A stretch of 36,633 bases of DNA from Pseudomonadota bacterium (lineage in GTDB: Bacteria > Pseudomonadota > Gammaproteobacteria > Burkholderiales > Burkholderiaceae_C). A model generated the notes under the pieces. It had not been told where the DNA came from and made no database searches. It worked only from the letters and a program-made list of their open reading frames with translations. This document shows positions 16,952-24,706 of the stretch, in pieces. The position numbers and the translations under genes were made by a program. Numbering within the stretch: position 1 is the first letter of the stretch; each line of letters opens with the position of its first letter. The stretch is from positions 109,292-145,924 of the forward strand of contig JAFEEB010000021.1 in NCBI GenBank assembly GCA_018241325.1, given 5' to 3'.

Positions 16952-17201
16952 CGCCTGCCGGGGGGCGCACCCTCGCGCTGCGGCCGGCGGGGCTCAAGGG
17001 CGACTCGGGCCTTGCGTTTGATCGCCTTTGCGCGGCCCGCGCGCTGGGCCCACGCGGCCGAGCGTGCGCGATTGTCCGACGACGAAGTCGGCGTCGTCCG
17101 ACAGACGGCGCCAGGATACGGCCCTACAGTGGTGGTAGCGGTCCGTGGCGCAAAGCGCAGCGGCCGCACCATTGTCCAAGCTATCCATGCGAGGTATGAA
17201 C
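16952..17201. other. intergenic region with an inverted-repeat element
   Basis: These 250 bp before the glycine-zipper lipoprotein have no supported gene. The notable element is a 31-bp near-palindrome at 17073-17103, listed separately. Downstream of it are possible -10 sequences (GGATAC near 17113, CTACAG near 17123). Confidence 0.4.
17073..17103 (+). promoter_or_regulatory. 31-bp imperfect palindrome, candidate operator
   Basis: TGTCCGACGACG (17073-17084) and CGTCGTCCGACA (17092-17103) are inverted repeats with one mismatched pair, separated by 7 bp. The same arms also give a direct repeat of GTCCGAC. It lies about 100 bp upstream of the lipoprotein start, a sensible place for an activator or repressor site. 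No binding protein can be named. Confidence 0.4.
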
Positions 17202-17432
17202 ATGAACCGATCCATTTCAACGAAAACCTTGAACGCCGCCGTGATCGCGGTGGCATTGCTCGGTCTCGGTGCCTGCAGTGGCATGACGAGACAAGACAAA
17301 AACACCGCCATCGGCGCAGGCGTGGGGGCGGTAGGCGGTGCGGTGCTGACTGGCGGCGGCGCGCTGGGCACGGTGGGCGGCGCCGCAGTCGGTGGCGTCA
17401 TTGGCCACGAGGTCGGCAAGGACAAGCGATAG
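17202..17432 (+). CDS. glycine-zipper lipoprotein, OsmB-like
   Basis: This is a small outer-membrane-type lipoprotein of 76 residues. The signal peptide runs to LLGLGAC, with the acylated Cys at position 25. The mature part is a glycine-zipper segment (AIGAGVGAVGGAVLTGGGALG and VGGAAVGGVIGHEVG), as in OsmB and other 2TM glycine-zipper proteins. I chose ATG 17202 because GAGG at 17191-17194 is 7 bp upstream; ATGs at 17187 and 17196 are in frame. Relatives are often induced by osmotic or envelope stress. The gene is monocistronic and convergent with the minus-strand operon that follows. A terminator with a T-tract was not found; GTTGC/GCAAC at 17445-17461 is a weak hairpin. Confidence 0.82.
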   Translation: MNRSISTKTLNAAVIAVALLGLGACSGMTRQDKNTAIGAGVGAVGGAVLTGGGALGTVGGAAVGGVIGHEVGKDKR

Positions 17433-17543
17433 CCGATGCGTGGGGTTGCGGCCGCAGCAACGGTTCGCCGATCTCGCCCTCAGCGCTGATCGTATTCCTG
17501 CTGCCGTGGCAACCGGCCTCGTCTTGCAGGGCGATCGCCTCGG

Positions 17544-17933
17544 TCATTGCATCGAGTGCAGGCCGATGCAGTTGCCCTCGGTGTCGTTGACAAGCGCGAT
17601 GAAGCCGTGGGGCGCGATGGAGAGCTTGGGTTTCATCACCTGACCGCCGGCGGCCTGAGCGCGCGCCTGTTCGGCCGCGCAGTCGCCGCAGCCGAAGTAC
17701 ACCAGCGACCCGCCACCGCCTGAGGGCACCCCGGCCATCTTCACCAGCATGCCGTTGGCGCCGTAGCTGGCCATGTTGTCGCCGGGGAAGAAACGCATCT
17801 GCGTGCCCGGCGCCAGGCCATCGGGCTCCTTCATCGGCTCCAGCTTGCACTGGAACACACTTTCATAGAACGCCTGCGCACGCTGCATGTCCTGCACGTA
17901 GATCTCGAACCAGACGACTGGGTTGGGTTTCAT
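17544..17933 (-). CDS. VOC family (glyoxalase/bleomycin-resistance-like) protein
   Basis: This 129-residue protein of the vicinal oxygen chelate fold starts VVWFEIYVQDMQRAQAFYESVF, the standard first beta-alpha unit, and ends with GFIALVNDTEGNCIGLHSMQ, the usual last strand with the metal-ligand Glu region. It belongs to the enzyme or binding family that includes glyoxalase I, bleomycin-binding and dioxygenase-like proteins; the substrate is unknown. ATG 17933 has AAGG about 9 bp upstream. It is the last of thirteen co-directional genes read from the TetR-controlled promoter near 24726, with a gap of 92 bp to the preceding DUF1772 gene, so it may also have its own promoter. Confidence 0.82.
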   Translation of the reverse strand: MKPNPVVWFEIYVQDMQRAQAFYESVFQCKLEPMKEPDGLAPGTQMRFFPGDNMASYGANGMLVKMAGVPSGGGGSLVYFGCGDCAAEQARAQAAGGQVMKPKLSIAPHGFIALVNDTEGNCIGLHSMQ

Positions 17934-18025
17934 GATGTGCACCTTTGGTGGGTTGAGAACGGAGAGGGCGAGTGATCGGATGTACCGCTTGAAGCGCCCG
18001 TTCGCAGCGCATGGCTTGAACCCGC

Positions 18026-18520
18026 TCATCGTCCGACGAGAAGCACCATCAACAGGGCGGCAATCACCGCGGACACCAGCGTCCTGACCGCATTCCAGCG
18101 GTTCCAGCGTGGCTCGAATCTGGCGCGTGCGGCACTCAGGGACGATGCATCCAGCGCCTCTACGTTCAGTGCATGGAGCCTCTTGTTCAGCGGAATGTTG
18201 GTGGCAATGGTTGGCCAGTGAACGCCAAGAACGTTGGCCAGTGCCGCCACCATTAGCAGCCAGCGCCAAGCACCGCTCAACTGGCCTACTCCCATGATCG
18301 TCACGGCGATCAGCGCCAGGAACGAACCCACCCACACCAGCATGAAGATCGGTTGATTGTTCTGAATGACGCCGTCCATCGCCTGAAAAGCCCGGATAAA
18401 TTCCCTGTCGTTCAATCCTCTGATGCCGGGCATGACCACCACGGCGAAGGCAAACAAGAAGCCCGCGACCAAAGAGCGCAGCAGGGTGGTCAGGACCAGG
18501 GCGCTTTCAAAGAGAGTCAT
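18026..18520 (-). CDS. DUF1772 (anthrone oxygenase-like) membrane protein, paralogue 1
   Basis: This is a 164-residue protein with about four transmembrane helices (roughly 5-32, 57-77, 83-105, 142-162) of the DUF1772 family, whose fungal members are annotated as anthrone oxygenases. The conserved NQPIF and NIPLNKRLHA segments and the FEPRWNRWNAVRT motif before the last helix can be seen. A second copy lies at 21909-22403; by hand alignment the two proteins have the same length and are about three quarters identical, and the bases just upstream of the start codons are also similar. The biochemical role in bacteria is not established. It sits between GST and VOC genes on the same strand. Confidence 0.82.
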   Translation of the reverse strand: MTLFESALVLTTLLRSLVAGFLFAFAVVVMPGIRGLNDREFIRAFQAMDGVIQNNQPIFMLVWVGSFLALIAVTIMGVGQLSGAWRWLLMVAALANVLGVHWPTIATNIPLNKRLHALNVEALDASSLSAARARFEPRWNRWNAVRTLVSAVIAALLMVLLVGR

Positions 18521-18605
18521 GGTCTTCGTCCCTCAGTGTTGAACGGTGACTTGCATGGCGATCTCCCAGCGTAATGGGATGGTGGGCGCCGTCAACGGGT
18601 TGTGA

Positions 18606-19268
18606 TCATCGGTCGATGTCCGGCGCGCCGACGCCTTGTCGCTCGGCGCACAGGCGCAGCGTGCGCTGCCAAGCGGGGCGCGCAAGGGCCCGTGCGCCGT
18701 AAGTTTTCAGCTGCGCGTACGGGTCGAGCAGGTCGGTATCACGTTCGGCCCGCAACACGGTCGCCAGCACAATGTCGGCCACCGTGAAGGTGTCGCAGGC
18801 GATCCATTCGCGGCCCTCCAGCCGGCGCTCCAGTCCATCGAGCCAGCGGCACGCATCCTTGCGCAGCGACGCAAGCCCCTCGCGCGCACCTGGGCCGCGC
18901 ACGCCGATGCCGATCATCGTCATCTCGAATAGCGGCCGCTCGACGGTGGCGATGGAGGCAAAGCACCACTGCATGACTTCGGTGCGGCCCGGCAAACCCA
19001 ACGGAATCAGCTTGCCCGCCTTCTCGGCGATGTAGAGCACGATCGCGCCCGACTCGGCGACGACGAAGCCCGCATCGTCGATCACGGGCACCTGGCGGAA
19101 GGTGCTGAGCCGGCTGTACTCAGGCCCGTCGAACTCGCCGCCTACGTAGTCCAGCGCGTGTACGCGATAGGGCAGGCCGGTTTCCTCCAGCGCCCATTGC
19201 ACGCGCAGGTCGCGGCCCTCGCAAGCCATGCCGGGGTAAACGCGGCCGAAGGCGTAGAGGGTGATCAT
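18606..19268 (-). CDS. glutathione S-transferase family protein
   Basis: This cytosolic GST-type protein of 220 residues has an N-terminal thioredoxin-like domain (MITLYAFGRVYPGMACEGRDLRVQ and the cis-Pro in TFRQVPVIDD, followed by the glutathione-binding AESGAIVLYIAEK). A C-terminal helical domain ends with the N-capping WIACDTFTVADIVLATVLR motif. Such proteins conjugate glutathione to electrophiles or isomerise them; which residue activates glutathione is not obvious here. It lies 24 bp from the SRPBCC gene upstream in the same transcript. Together with the GFA gene at the head of the operon it points to glutathione-linked chemistry. Confidence 0.88.
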   Translation of the reverse strand: MITLYAFGRVYPGMACEGRDLRVQWALEETGLPYRVHALDYVGGEFDGPEYSRLSTFRQVPVIDDAGFVVAESGAIVLYIAEKAGKLIPLGLPGRTEVMQWCFASIATVERPLFEMTMIGIGVRGPGAREGLASLRKDACRWLDGLERRLEGREWIACDTFTVADIVLATVLRAERDTDLLDPYAQLKTYGARALARPAWQRTLRLCAERQGVGAPDIDR

Positions 19269-19292
19269 GGTGATGGCTTCACGGCAAGGCAG

Positions 19293-19751
19293 CTACGCGC
19301 CACTTTCGTCCGGAATCTGCGCTTCGACCAGTTGCGCGAGCAAGGTCAGCGACTCTTGCCAGCCGAGGTAGCACGCTTCGACCGGAATGGCGGCAGGAAT
19401 GCCCTCCTGGGTGATGTTCAGCTCGGTCCCGCAGCTCACCGGTGTGAACGTGATGGTGGTGCGCATTTCGCCCGGCAGGTTCGGGTCGTCGAAGCGATCC
19501 GTGTGAACCAGCCGCTTGCCAGGTTCCAACTCCAGATACTGGCCGCCAAACGAGTGGCTGGCGCCGGTGGAGAAGTTGGTGAACGACATCCTGTACGAAC
19601 CACCCACGCGCACGTCGATGGCGTGCACCTTGCCCGTGAACCCGTGCGGCGGCAGCCACTTGGCCATGGCGTCGGCATCGACAAAGGCCTTGAAAATGCG
19701 CTCGGCGGGCGCCTTGAGGACGCGGTGAAGTTTGACGGTTCCGGTTGACAT
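19293..19751 (-). CDS. SRPBCC family protein (AHSA1/START-like), copy 1
   Basis: This is a 152-residue helix-grip protein of the Aha1/CalC-type SRPBCC family. The N-terminal VKLHRVLKAPAERIFKAFVD and the WLPPHGFTGKVHAIDVRVGG segment are the conserved opening; the C-terminal helix is YLGWQESLTLLAQLVE. The fold forms a hydrophobic pocket for small, often aromatic or lipid-like, ligands; bacterial members of this group have no agreed role. The ATG at 19751 is preceded by GGAG. The frame is open to 19805, but that extension overlaps the upstream gene's end and is less likely. A second family member lies at 22436-22843 with low similarity. Confidence 0.85.
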   Translation of the reverse strand: MSTGTVKLHRVLKAPAERIFKAFVDADAMAKWLPPHGFTGKVHAIDVRVGGSYRMSFTNFSTGASHSFGGQYLELEPGKRLVHTDRFDDPNLPGEMRTTITFTPVSCGTELNITQEGIPAAIPVEACYLGWQESLTLLAQLVEAQIPDESGA

Positions 19752-19788
19752 GGTTTTGATCTCCAGTGGGTTGTTCAATGCCCTGAAT

Positions 19789-20388
19789 TCAGCCGCGCCG
19801 CGCATCGGCGTCGGCTTGAATGGATGGTCCGCTGCCCTGGCGCCGGTAGTGCATGGCGACCGCGCCGCTGCGAAGGGGTTTCGCGCAAATCAGATCGAGC
19901 CGTCGCGTGCCGGGCAGCCCGCTCTGGTACAGGGTCGGGCCATGGCCGACGATCCTGGGGTGGACGAGAAACAGGTACTCGTCGATCAGATCCAGCCGGT
20001 CCAGCGCGGTCGCGAGCTTGCCGCTGCCAAGGAGCACGCCGGCCGGGGTCGCGTCCTTGAGCGCCTGCACGCCCGTGCGCAAGTCGCCGGCGATGTGATG
20101 GCTGTGGCGCCACGGAAAGTCCCTTCGCGTCGACGACACCACGTACTTGGGTTTGGTCTCCAGCTTGAGCGCCCACGCGCGGATCGCCGGCGATGCCTCG
20201 ACCTCGCCGCGGGCGACCAGGGGCCAGTAGCCCTCCATCATCTCGTAGGTCACGCGGCCCCAAAGCATCGCCCCTGCGTCGTCCATGAGGCGGGTGAAGA
20301 AGGCATGTGTCTCGTCATCGGCGATCCCTTCCCGATGGTCGATGCAACCGTCGAGGGTGACGTTGATGCTGAAGGTCAAGATTCCCAT
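19789..20388 (-). CDS. dihydrofolate reductase family protein (RibD C-terminal domain), copy 1
   Basis: This 199-residue protein has the DHFR/RibD-C fold. Characteristic blocks are FSINVTLDGCID at the N-terminus, MLWGRVTYEMMEGYWP for the phosphate and ring contacts, KYVVSSTRR, and GVLLGSGKLATALDRLDLIDEY plus HPRIVGHGPTLY near the C-terminus. Family members are NADPH-dependent reductases, but stand-alone bacterial copies mostly have no known substrate. ATG 20388 is chosen because the N-terminus then starts directly on strand 1; the open frame to 20754 is antisense shadow of the next gene. It follows the second DHFR-like gene by 22 bp. Confidence 0.85.
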   Translation of the reverse strand: MGILTFSINVTLDGCIDHREGIADDETHAFFTRLMDDAGAMLWGRVTYEMMEGYWPLVARGEVEASPAIRAWALKLETKPKYVVSSTRRDFPWRHSHHIAGDLRTGVQALKDATPAGVLLGSGKLATALDRLDLIDEYLFLVHPRIVGHGPTLYQSGLPGTRRLDLICAKPLRSGAVAMHYRRQGSGPSIQADADARRG

Positions 20389-20410
20389 GGCTGTGAATTC
20401 CTCGTAGCGG

Positions 20411-21091
20411 CTAACGCGTGAATGAATGACCGGCGCCCGTGTGTCCCTGCCGCCGCAGGACGACATGCGCGGCCTTCTCGGACGCGACGAACTCAACGCA
20501 TTCGTATCCCAGGGCCCGCAAGTCAAGCCCCGAGAACAGGGGCTCTCCGCACCCGAGCAGGACGGGCGAGATGGCGATGTGCAGCTCATCGACGAGGCCC
20601 TCACGAAGGTACTGTCGGATGGTGTCGGCCCCACCGCCGATGCGCACGTCCTTTGCGCCGGCGGCCTCGCGCGCTTTTGCGAGCACCTCGTGAATGCCGC
20701 CCGTGATGAAGTGGAACGTCGTGCCGCCTTCCATCTCGATGGGGGGACGGGCATGGTGGGTCAGGACGAACACCGGCACGTGGTAGGGCGGGTTGTCGCC
20801 CCACCAGCCTTTCCAATTCATGTCAGGCCAGTCGCCACGAATGGGGCCGAACATGTTCCTACCGAGAATCCAGGCACCGACATTTTGAAAGCCACGGGCG
20901 GCGAAGTCATCATCCACCCCCGTCGTGCCGCCCTCTTTGCCGAACAAGGTCCGCTGCAAGGTGCGTGTCGGCAGCAACCACTGGTGCAGTTCGGTCGCGC
21001 CAACCCCAAGCGGATTGTTGAGGTCCTGATTCGGCCCTGCGCCGTATCCGTCAAGCGAGATGGTGAAGCTGTTGACGCGGATTCGTGTCAT
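20411..21091 (-). CDS. dihydrofolate reductase family protein (RibD C-terminal domain), copy 2
   Basis: This is a second DHFR/RibD-C protein of 226 residues, clearly distinct from its neighbour. It opens with RVNSFTISLDGYGAGPNQ, has NVGAWILGRNMFGP as the nucleotide-contact region, VPVFVLTHHARPPIEMEGGTTF, and IGGGADTIRQYLREGLVDEL followed by HIAISPVLLGCGEPLF. It is likely NAD(P)H-dependent with unknown substrate. The start at 21091 gives the standard N-terminus; an in-frame ATG exists at 21127. Tandem, diverged copies of this family in a stress-type operon suggest two related substrates. Confidence 0.85.
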   Translation of the reverse strand: MTRIRVNSFTISLDGYGAGPNQDLNNPLGVGATELHQWLLPTRTLQRTLFGKEGGTTGVDDDFAARGFQNVGAWILGRNMFGPIRGDWPDMNWKGWWGDNPPYHVPVFVLTHHARPPIEMEGGTTFHFITGGIHEVLAKAREAAGAKDVRIGGGADTIRQYLREGLVDELHIAISPVLLGCGEPLFSGLDLRALGYECVEFVASEKAAHVVLRRQGHTGAGHSFTR

Positions 21092-21138
21092 CTTGTGCTT
21101 TCGTTTGGGCGCATAGCGCCGGATCACAAATGGCCCGT

Positions 21139-21840
21139 TCAGACCGTTTCACTGGTGCGCGCCCATTGCGCCACCGGCCGGCCGTCACGCCACCACCATG
21201 AGCCGGCGCTGTCCTGCTGCGGCCAGCCGGCCGGCGAGCTTTCCCACGACTCCTGCCTGCCGAAAACCGTGAGGTCGAGCAACTGCAGCGTGGGCAGCAT
21301 GGCTTCGACGCCGCGCTGCGTGGTCTCATAGGTCTGGAACACGTCGCCGCCGACGCGCAGGTAGCAGCGCAGGTCGCCGCCGTCGCGGATCTTCGGCAGC
21401 GCGTCCGACGTGTCGGCCGTCGAGTACCAAGGCATCGTCCAGCCCATGAAGTCGCGGTAGGCGGCAAGCTCGGGCCAGGAGCCGGCGCTGAAGACGGCGT
21501 AGCTCACGTCGCGCTCTGCAAGGTAGGCCCGCACGGTGTCATTCATTGCGACCTGCGTGTGCGTGCAGCCGGGGCATTGCTTGTCGTGCGGCGCATCGCG
21601 CTTCCACATGAAGTGATAGACGAGCAGCATCTGCCGGCCCTCGAACACGTCGTGCAGGCGCACCGGGCCGCCGGCGCCCACGACCGTGACCGACTCCATG
21701 CGCGTCATCGGCAGCCGCCGACGCGCCGCGGCCAGCGCATCGCCGGCGCGCGTGTGCGCCTTTTCGCGCGCCAGCAGTTCGGCGCGCGCGCGTTCCCACT
21801 CGGCGCGACCGACGATTTGGGGAGTGGGCGAAGCATTCAT
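21139..21840 (-). CDS. DUF899 thioredoxin-like protein
   Basis: This 233-residue protein belongs to DUF899, a thioredoxin-fold family of unknown function. The defining region is VYHFMWKRDAPHDKQCPGCTHTQ, where CPGC is the CxxC-type motif, followed by LAERDVSYAVFSAGSWPELAAYRDFMGWTMPWYS. ATG 21840 has AGGAG about 8 bp upstream, much better than the upstream in-frame ATG at 21912. A redox role is plausible from the CxxC and the fold but is not demonstrated for the family. It is the seventh gene from the promoter and sits between DUF1772 and DHFR-like genes. Confidence 0.82.
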   Translation of the reverse strand: MNASPTPQIVGRAEWERARAELLAREKAHTRAGDALAAARRRLPMTRMESVTVVGAGGPVRLHDVFEGRQMLLVYHFMWKRDAPHDKQCPGCTHTQVAMNDTVRAYLAERDVSYAVFSAGSWPELAAYRDFMGWTMPWYSTADTSDALPKIRDGGDLRCYLRVGGDVFQTYETTQRGVEAMLPTLQLLDLTVFGRQESWESSPAGWPQQDSAGSWWWRDGRPVAQWARTSETV

Positions 21841-21908
21841 GGCGTTTTCTCCTGAAGTTGAAGCGCCGCTTCTTGGAGTCTCCAACTGCAGCGCGTGGTA
21901 TGAGAGGT

Positions 21909-22403
21909 TCATCGTCCGGCGAGAACAACCATCAACAAGACGGCGACCAGGGTGGATACCAGTGTCCTGACCAGGTTCCAGCGGTTCCAGCGCGGCTCGA
22001 AGCTGGCGCGCGCGGCGCTCACCGATGTGTCATTCGACGCTTCGACGTCCACGGCATGCAGTTGTTTGTTCAGCGGGATGTTGATGGCAAAGGTCGGCCA
22101 CTGAACGCCGAGAACGTAGGCGAGCGCGGTCGCCACCAACAGCCAGCGCCAGCCGCCGGCCAACTGGCTCACCCCCACGATCGCTGCGACGATCAGCGCC
22201 ACGAACGAACCCATCCACACCAGCAGGAAAATCGGCTGGTTGTTCTGGATCACCCCGTCCATCACCTGAAAGGCGCGGACAAAGTCCTTGTCTTTCAAGC
22301 GCCTGATGCCGGGCATGACCACCACGGCGAAGGCAAACAAAAAGCCCGCAACCAGAGAACACAGCAAGGTGGTCAGAACCAGAGCGCTCTCGAAGCCGTG
22401 CAT
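21909..22403 (-). CDS. DUF1772 (anthrone oxygenase-like) membrane protein, paralogue 2
   Basis: This four-helix membrane protein of 164 residues is a close paralogue of the one at 18026-18520, with about three quarters of residues identical by hand alignment and no gaps. The conserved stretches LVAGFLFAFAVVVMPGIR, MDGVIQNNQPIF, NIPLN and FEPRWNRWN are shared. The bases around the start (CATGGT.TTCGTCC on the plus strand) also match, so the duplication included the ribosome-binding region. It lies 32 bp from the SRPBCC gene upstream. Function as for paralogue 1: unknown in bacteria, named after fungal anthrone oxygenases. Confidence 0.82.
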   Translation of the reverse strand: MHGFESALVLTTLLCSLVAGFLFAFAVVVMPGIRRLKDKDFVRAFQVMDGVIQNNQPIFLLVWMGSFVALIVAAIVGVSQLAGGWRWLLVATALAYVLGVQWPTFAINIPLNKQLHAVDVEASNDTSVSAARASFEPRWNRWNLVRTLVSTLVAVLLMVVLAGR

Positions 22404-22435
22404 GGTTTTCGTCCTTCCGTGCCGGGCGGGCGGCG

Positions 22436-22843
22436 TCAGGCGTGCGTCTCGACGTGGCGCTTGAAGCTGTTCAGGATGGCTTGCCAGCCCTGGCGCTGCT
22501 GATCGATAGGGTGTTCCGACTCGGCATCGAAAGTGACGCGGATGGTGACGCCATCCTTGTCCTCCACGAACTCGACCATGCCCACCCGTTCGCCGAACGC
22601 GTATTCGATCAACTTGTTTGAAACCACTTTCGTGTAGGTGCCGGCGAAGTCGAAACCGAAACTACCGTCCTTGGCCTCCATGCGCGAGGTGAACGCCCCA
22701 CCTTCGCGCAGATCCACGCTTGCGGCCGTGGTGTGCCAATCCTCCGACGCAGCGTTCCATTGCATGATGTCGCTGGGCGTGGTGTAGGTCTTCCAGACCT
22801 TTGCGACCGGTGCTTTTACGTTGGTTTGCACTGTGATTTTCAT
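22436..22843 (-). CDS. SRPBCC family protein (AHSA1-like), copy 2
   Basis: This is a 135-residue START/SRPBCC helix-grip protein. MKITVQTNVKAPVAKVWKTYTTPSDIMQWNAASEDW is the conserved beginning, and GWQAILNSFKRHVE is the long C-terminal helix; between them are the antiparallel strands that form the ligand cavity. Members of this subgroup often sit next to PhnB-type VOC genes, as here (85 bp from one). No ligand is known. The start ATG is unambiguous, since the protein begins directly on the first strand. Confidence 0.87.
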   Translation of the reverse strand: MKITVQTNVKAPVAKVWKTYTTPSDIMQWNAASEDWHTTAASVDLREGGAFTSRMEAKDGSFGFDFAGTYTKVVSNKLIEYAFGERVGMVEFVEDKDGVTIRVTFDAESEHPIDQQRQGWQAILNSFKRHVETHA

Positions 22844-22928
22844 GTTGATGCCTTGGTTCGAATACTGATCGCCTGCTGATCGGGAGCAGCGGAAGGGGGA
22901 GGGTTCAGCCGTCGGATCGGCGGGTGCT

Positions 22929-23414
22929 TCAATCGCGCACGGCCGCTTCGATGGCCGCGACGTCGATTTTTTTCATCTGCATCATGGCGTCGAAGGCGCG
23001 CTTGGCGGCGGCGCGGTCGGGACCGGTATACGCTTTGGTCAAAGCGATGGGCGTGATCTGCCACGAGATGCCCCATTTGTCCTTGCACCAGCCGCATTCG
23101 CTCTCCTGGCCGCCGTTGCCGACGATGGCGTTCCAGTAGCGGTCGGTCTCGGCCTGATCGACGGTGGCGACCTGAAACGAGAACGCCTCGCTGTGCTTGA
23201 AGGCGGGTCCGCCATTGAGTCCCAGGCAGGGAATGCCCAGCACGGTGAATTCGACGGTCAGCGCGTCGCCTTGCTTGCCGTCCGGGTAGTCGCCCGGCGC
23301 GCGGTGCACCGCGCCGACCGAAGAGTCGGGGAAAGTCCGGGCGCAAAAGCGCGCCGCCTCTTCAGCGTCGCGGTCGTACCAAAGGCAGATGGTGTTCTTG
23401 GCGGGTGTTGTCAT
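22929..23414 (-). CDS. VOC family protein, PhnB/demethylubiquinone-methyltransferase-like
   Basis: This is a 161-residue VOC-fold protein of the group mislabelled 3-demethylubiquinone methyltransferase. NTICLWYDRDAEEAARFCARTFPDS is the first unit, followed by VEFTVLGIPCLGLNGGP and FSFQVATVDQAETDRYWNAIVGNGGQESECGWCKDKWGISWQITP, the diagnostic stretch of the family. A C-terminal AFDAMMQMKKIDVAAIEAA helix completes it. The enzyme activity is unknown; there is no methyltransferase motif. It is 15 bp from the next VOC gene, so the two are certainly co-transcribed. Confidence 0.87.
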   Translation of the reverse strand: MTTPAKNTICLWYDRDAEEAARFCARTFPDSSVGAVHRAPGDYPDGKQGDALTVEFTVLGIPCLGLNGGPAFKHSEAFSFQVATVDQAETDRYWNAIVGNGGQESECGWCKDKWGISWQITPIALTKAYTGPDRAAAKRAFDAMMQMKKIDVAAIEAAVRD

Positions 23415-23429
23415 GGCGCTTGTCCCGGA

Positions 23430-23882
23430 TCAGGTCGGTGCCACCACGTTCACCAGCCACGGCGTGCCGAAGCGATCCGTGGTCATGCCGAAACCGGGCG
23501 ACCAAAAGGTGGGTGCATACGGCATCACGGTTTGGCCGCCCTGTGCCAACGCGTCGAACAGTCGCTTTCCTTCGGCGACGTCGGCAGCCTGGATCGACAC
23601 CCACAGACCCTGCGGTTTTTGATAGCCGCCACCGCAGGTGGCGGGGTCTTGTCCGGGCGCCACGGGCATGGTGTCCGAGCCCATCAGCGCTTGATCCTTT
23701 GCCTGCAGGTGCACATGCATGATGCGCTTTTTGGCCGCGTCGGGTAGCGGCGGCATTCCCTCGCCAGCGGGCATCTCGCCGAAGGTGCTCGTGTGGACGA
23801 TGGTGCCTTTGAACAGCTTGGCGTAGAAGGCAAAAGCCTCGGCACAGTTGCCGTCGAAGTTGAGGTAGGGGATGAATTGCAC
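23430..23882 (-). CDS. VOC family protein, PhnB/glyoxalase-like
   Basis: This 150-residue VOC protein of the PhnB type has the first unit IPYLNFDGNCAEAFAFYAKLFKG and the second GLWVSIQAADVAEGKRLFDALAQGGQ, ending in FGMTTDRFGTPWLVNV with the canonical metal-site region. It resembles glyoxalase-like antibiotic-resistance and unknown PhnB proteins. The substrate is not known. It forms a pair with the VOC gene 15 bp downstream; the two families are commonly neighbours in Proteobacteria. Confidence 0.87.
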   Translation of the reverse strand: MQFIPYLNFDGNCAEAFAFYAKLFKGTIVHTSTFGEMPAGEGMPPLPDAAKKRIMHVHLQAKDQALMGSDTMPVAPGQDPATCGGGYQKPQGLWVSIQAADVAEGKRLFDALAQGGQTVMPYAPTFWSPGFGMTTDRFGTPWLVNVVAPT

Positions 23883-23947
23883 GTGGTTCTCCTCGGGGTG
23901 GGTTGGGGAAACTGACGGGGTTGGAAATGTCGGGCGCGCGCGGTCCG

Positions 23948-24295
23948 TCAGGCCGAGCGGCCGTCGTGCTGCTTGATGGTCAACGCGTCCAGGTCGATCC
24001 CTTCGACGCAGCGCACGTTGATGGCGGCGACGGCATGGCCCTTGGGGTCGACGCCTTCGCCGTAGGGGTGAATGCCGCAGTTCGGGCAGAAGCGGTGCCG
24101 GATCACCTGCTCGTTGAAGGTGTAGCTCGACGCCGCGTCTTCAGGCGTGGTGAGCTTGAGCCCGGCGCGCGGCATGAACCACAGCAACGATCCCTTGCGC
24201 TGGCAGATCGAGCAGTTGCACGCTAGCACCTCCTTGATCTCGCCCTCGAACTCGACCGCCACGCGTCCGCAATGGCAACTGGCCTTGTATTTCAT
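23948..24295 (-). CDS. GFA family protein (glutathione-dependent formaldehyde-activating enzyme-like)
   Basis: This 115-residue zinc protein of the GFA (Mss4-like) fold carries seven cysteines in the family arrangement: Cys7 and Cys9 in ASCHCG, Cys26, 28 and 31 in ACNCSICQRKG, and Cys70 and 73 in FCPNCG. In the founding enzyme these bind two zinc ions and accelerate formation of S-hydroxymethyl-glutathione; most homologues have other or unknown roles. ATG 24295 is chosen over the upstream ATG at 24316 because GAGGA precedes it by about 6 bp. It is the second gene of the TetR-controlled operon and shares glutathione as likely cofactor with the GST gene. Confidence 0.87.
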   Translation of the reverse strand: MKYKASCHCGRVAVEFEGEIKEVLACNCSICQRKGSLLWFMPRAGLKLTTPEDAASSYTFNEQVIRHRFCPNCGIHPYGEGVDPKGHAVAAINVRCVEGIDLDALTIKQHDGRSA

Positions 24296-24337
24296 CGTGA
24301 GTCCTCGTTGAGTCATGTGGCTTGATGGCCATCGGCG

Positions 24338-24691
24338 CTACGCGTTCACCAGCACGCGAAAACCGCCAAAGATCATGCGCTGGCCGTCGAACGGCATTTC
24401 CTTGGGGCAGCGCGGGTCTTCCATCACGGCCTTCATGCCGGTGTCGCGCGCCTCGCGCGAGGGCCACACGATCCACGAGAACACTACGGTTTCATCGTCC
24501 TTGCGCTTGACGGCCATCGGCATCGAGGTGAGCTTGCCCTCGGGCACGTCGTCGCCCCAAGTCTCGACGACTTGGGTGGCGCCGTGCTCCCGGAAGATCT
24601 TGGCGGTCGTGTCCGCCAGCCGGCGAAACGCCTCCTTGTTGGCGGTGGGGACGGCGATCAGAAAGCCATCGACGTAGGCATCGGATTTCAT
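24338..24691 (-). CDS. DUF1428 family protein
   Basis: This is a 117-residue DUF1428 (YbaA-like) protein with a ferredoxin-like alpha/beta barrel fold and unknown function. The signature segments are YVDGFLIAVPTANKEAFRRLA, VVETWGDDVPEGKLTS, VFSWIVWPSREARD and MPFDGQRMIFGGF. ATG 24691 has AAGGA about 9 bp upstream; the in-frame ATG at 24721 overlaps the promoter and is unlikely. It is the first gene of the thirteen-gene operon, with the predicted transcript start only about 25 bp upstream, so it is the gene most directly controlled by the divergent TetR regulator. Confidence 0.87.
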   Translation of the reverse strand: MKSDAYVDGFLIAVPTANKEAFRRLADTTAKIFREHGATQVVETWGDDVPEGKLTSMPMAVKRKDDETVVFSWIVWPSREARDTGMKAVMEDPRCPKEMPFDGQRMIFGGFRVLVNA

Positions 24692-24706
24692 GGCGGCAGT
24701 TCCTTT

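Noticed and set aside
17445-17461. GTTGC/GCAAC hairpin between the lipoprotein gene and the VOC gene
   Set aside because: The stem is only 5 bp and no T-tract follows; too weak to call a terminator.
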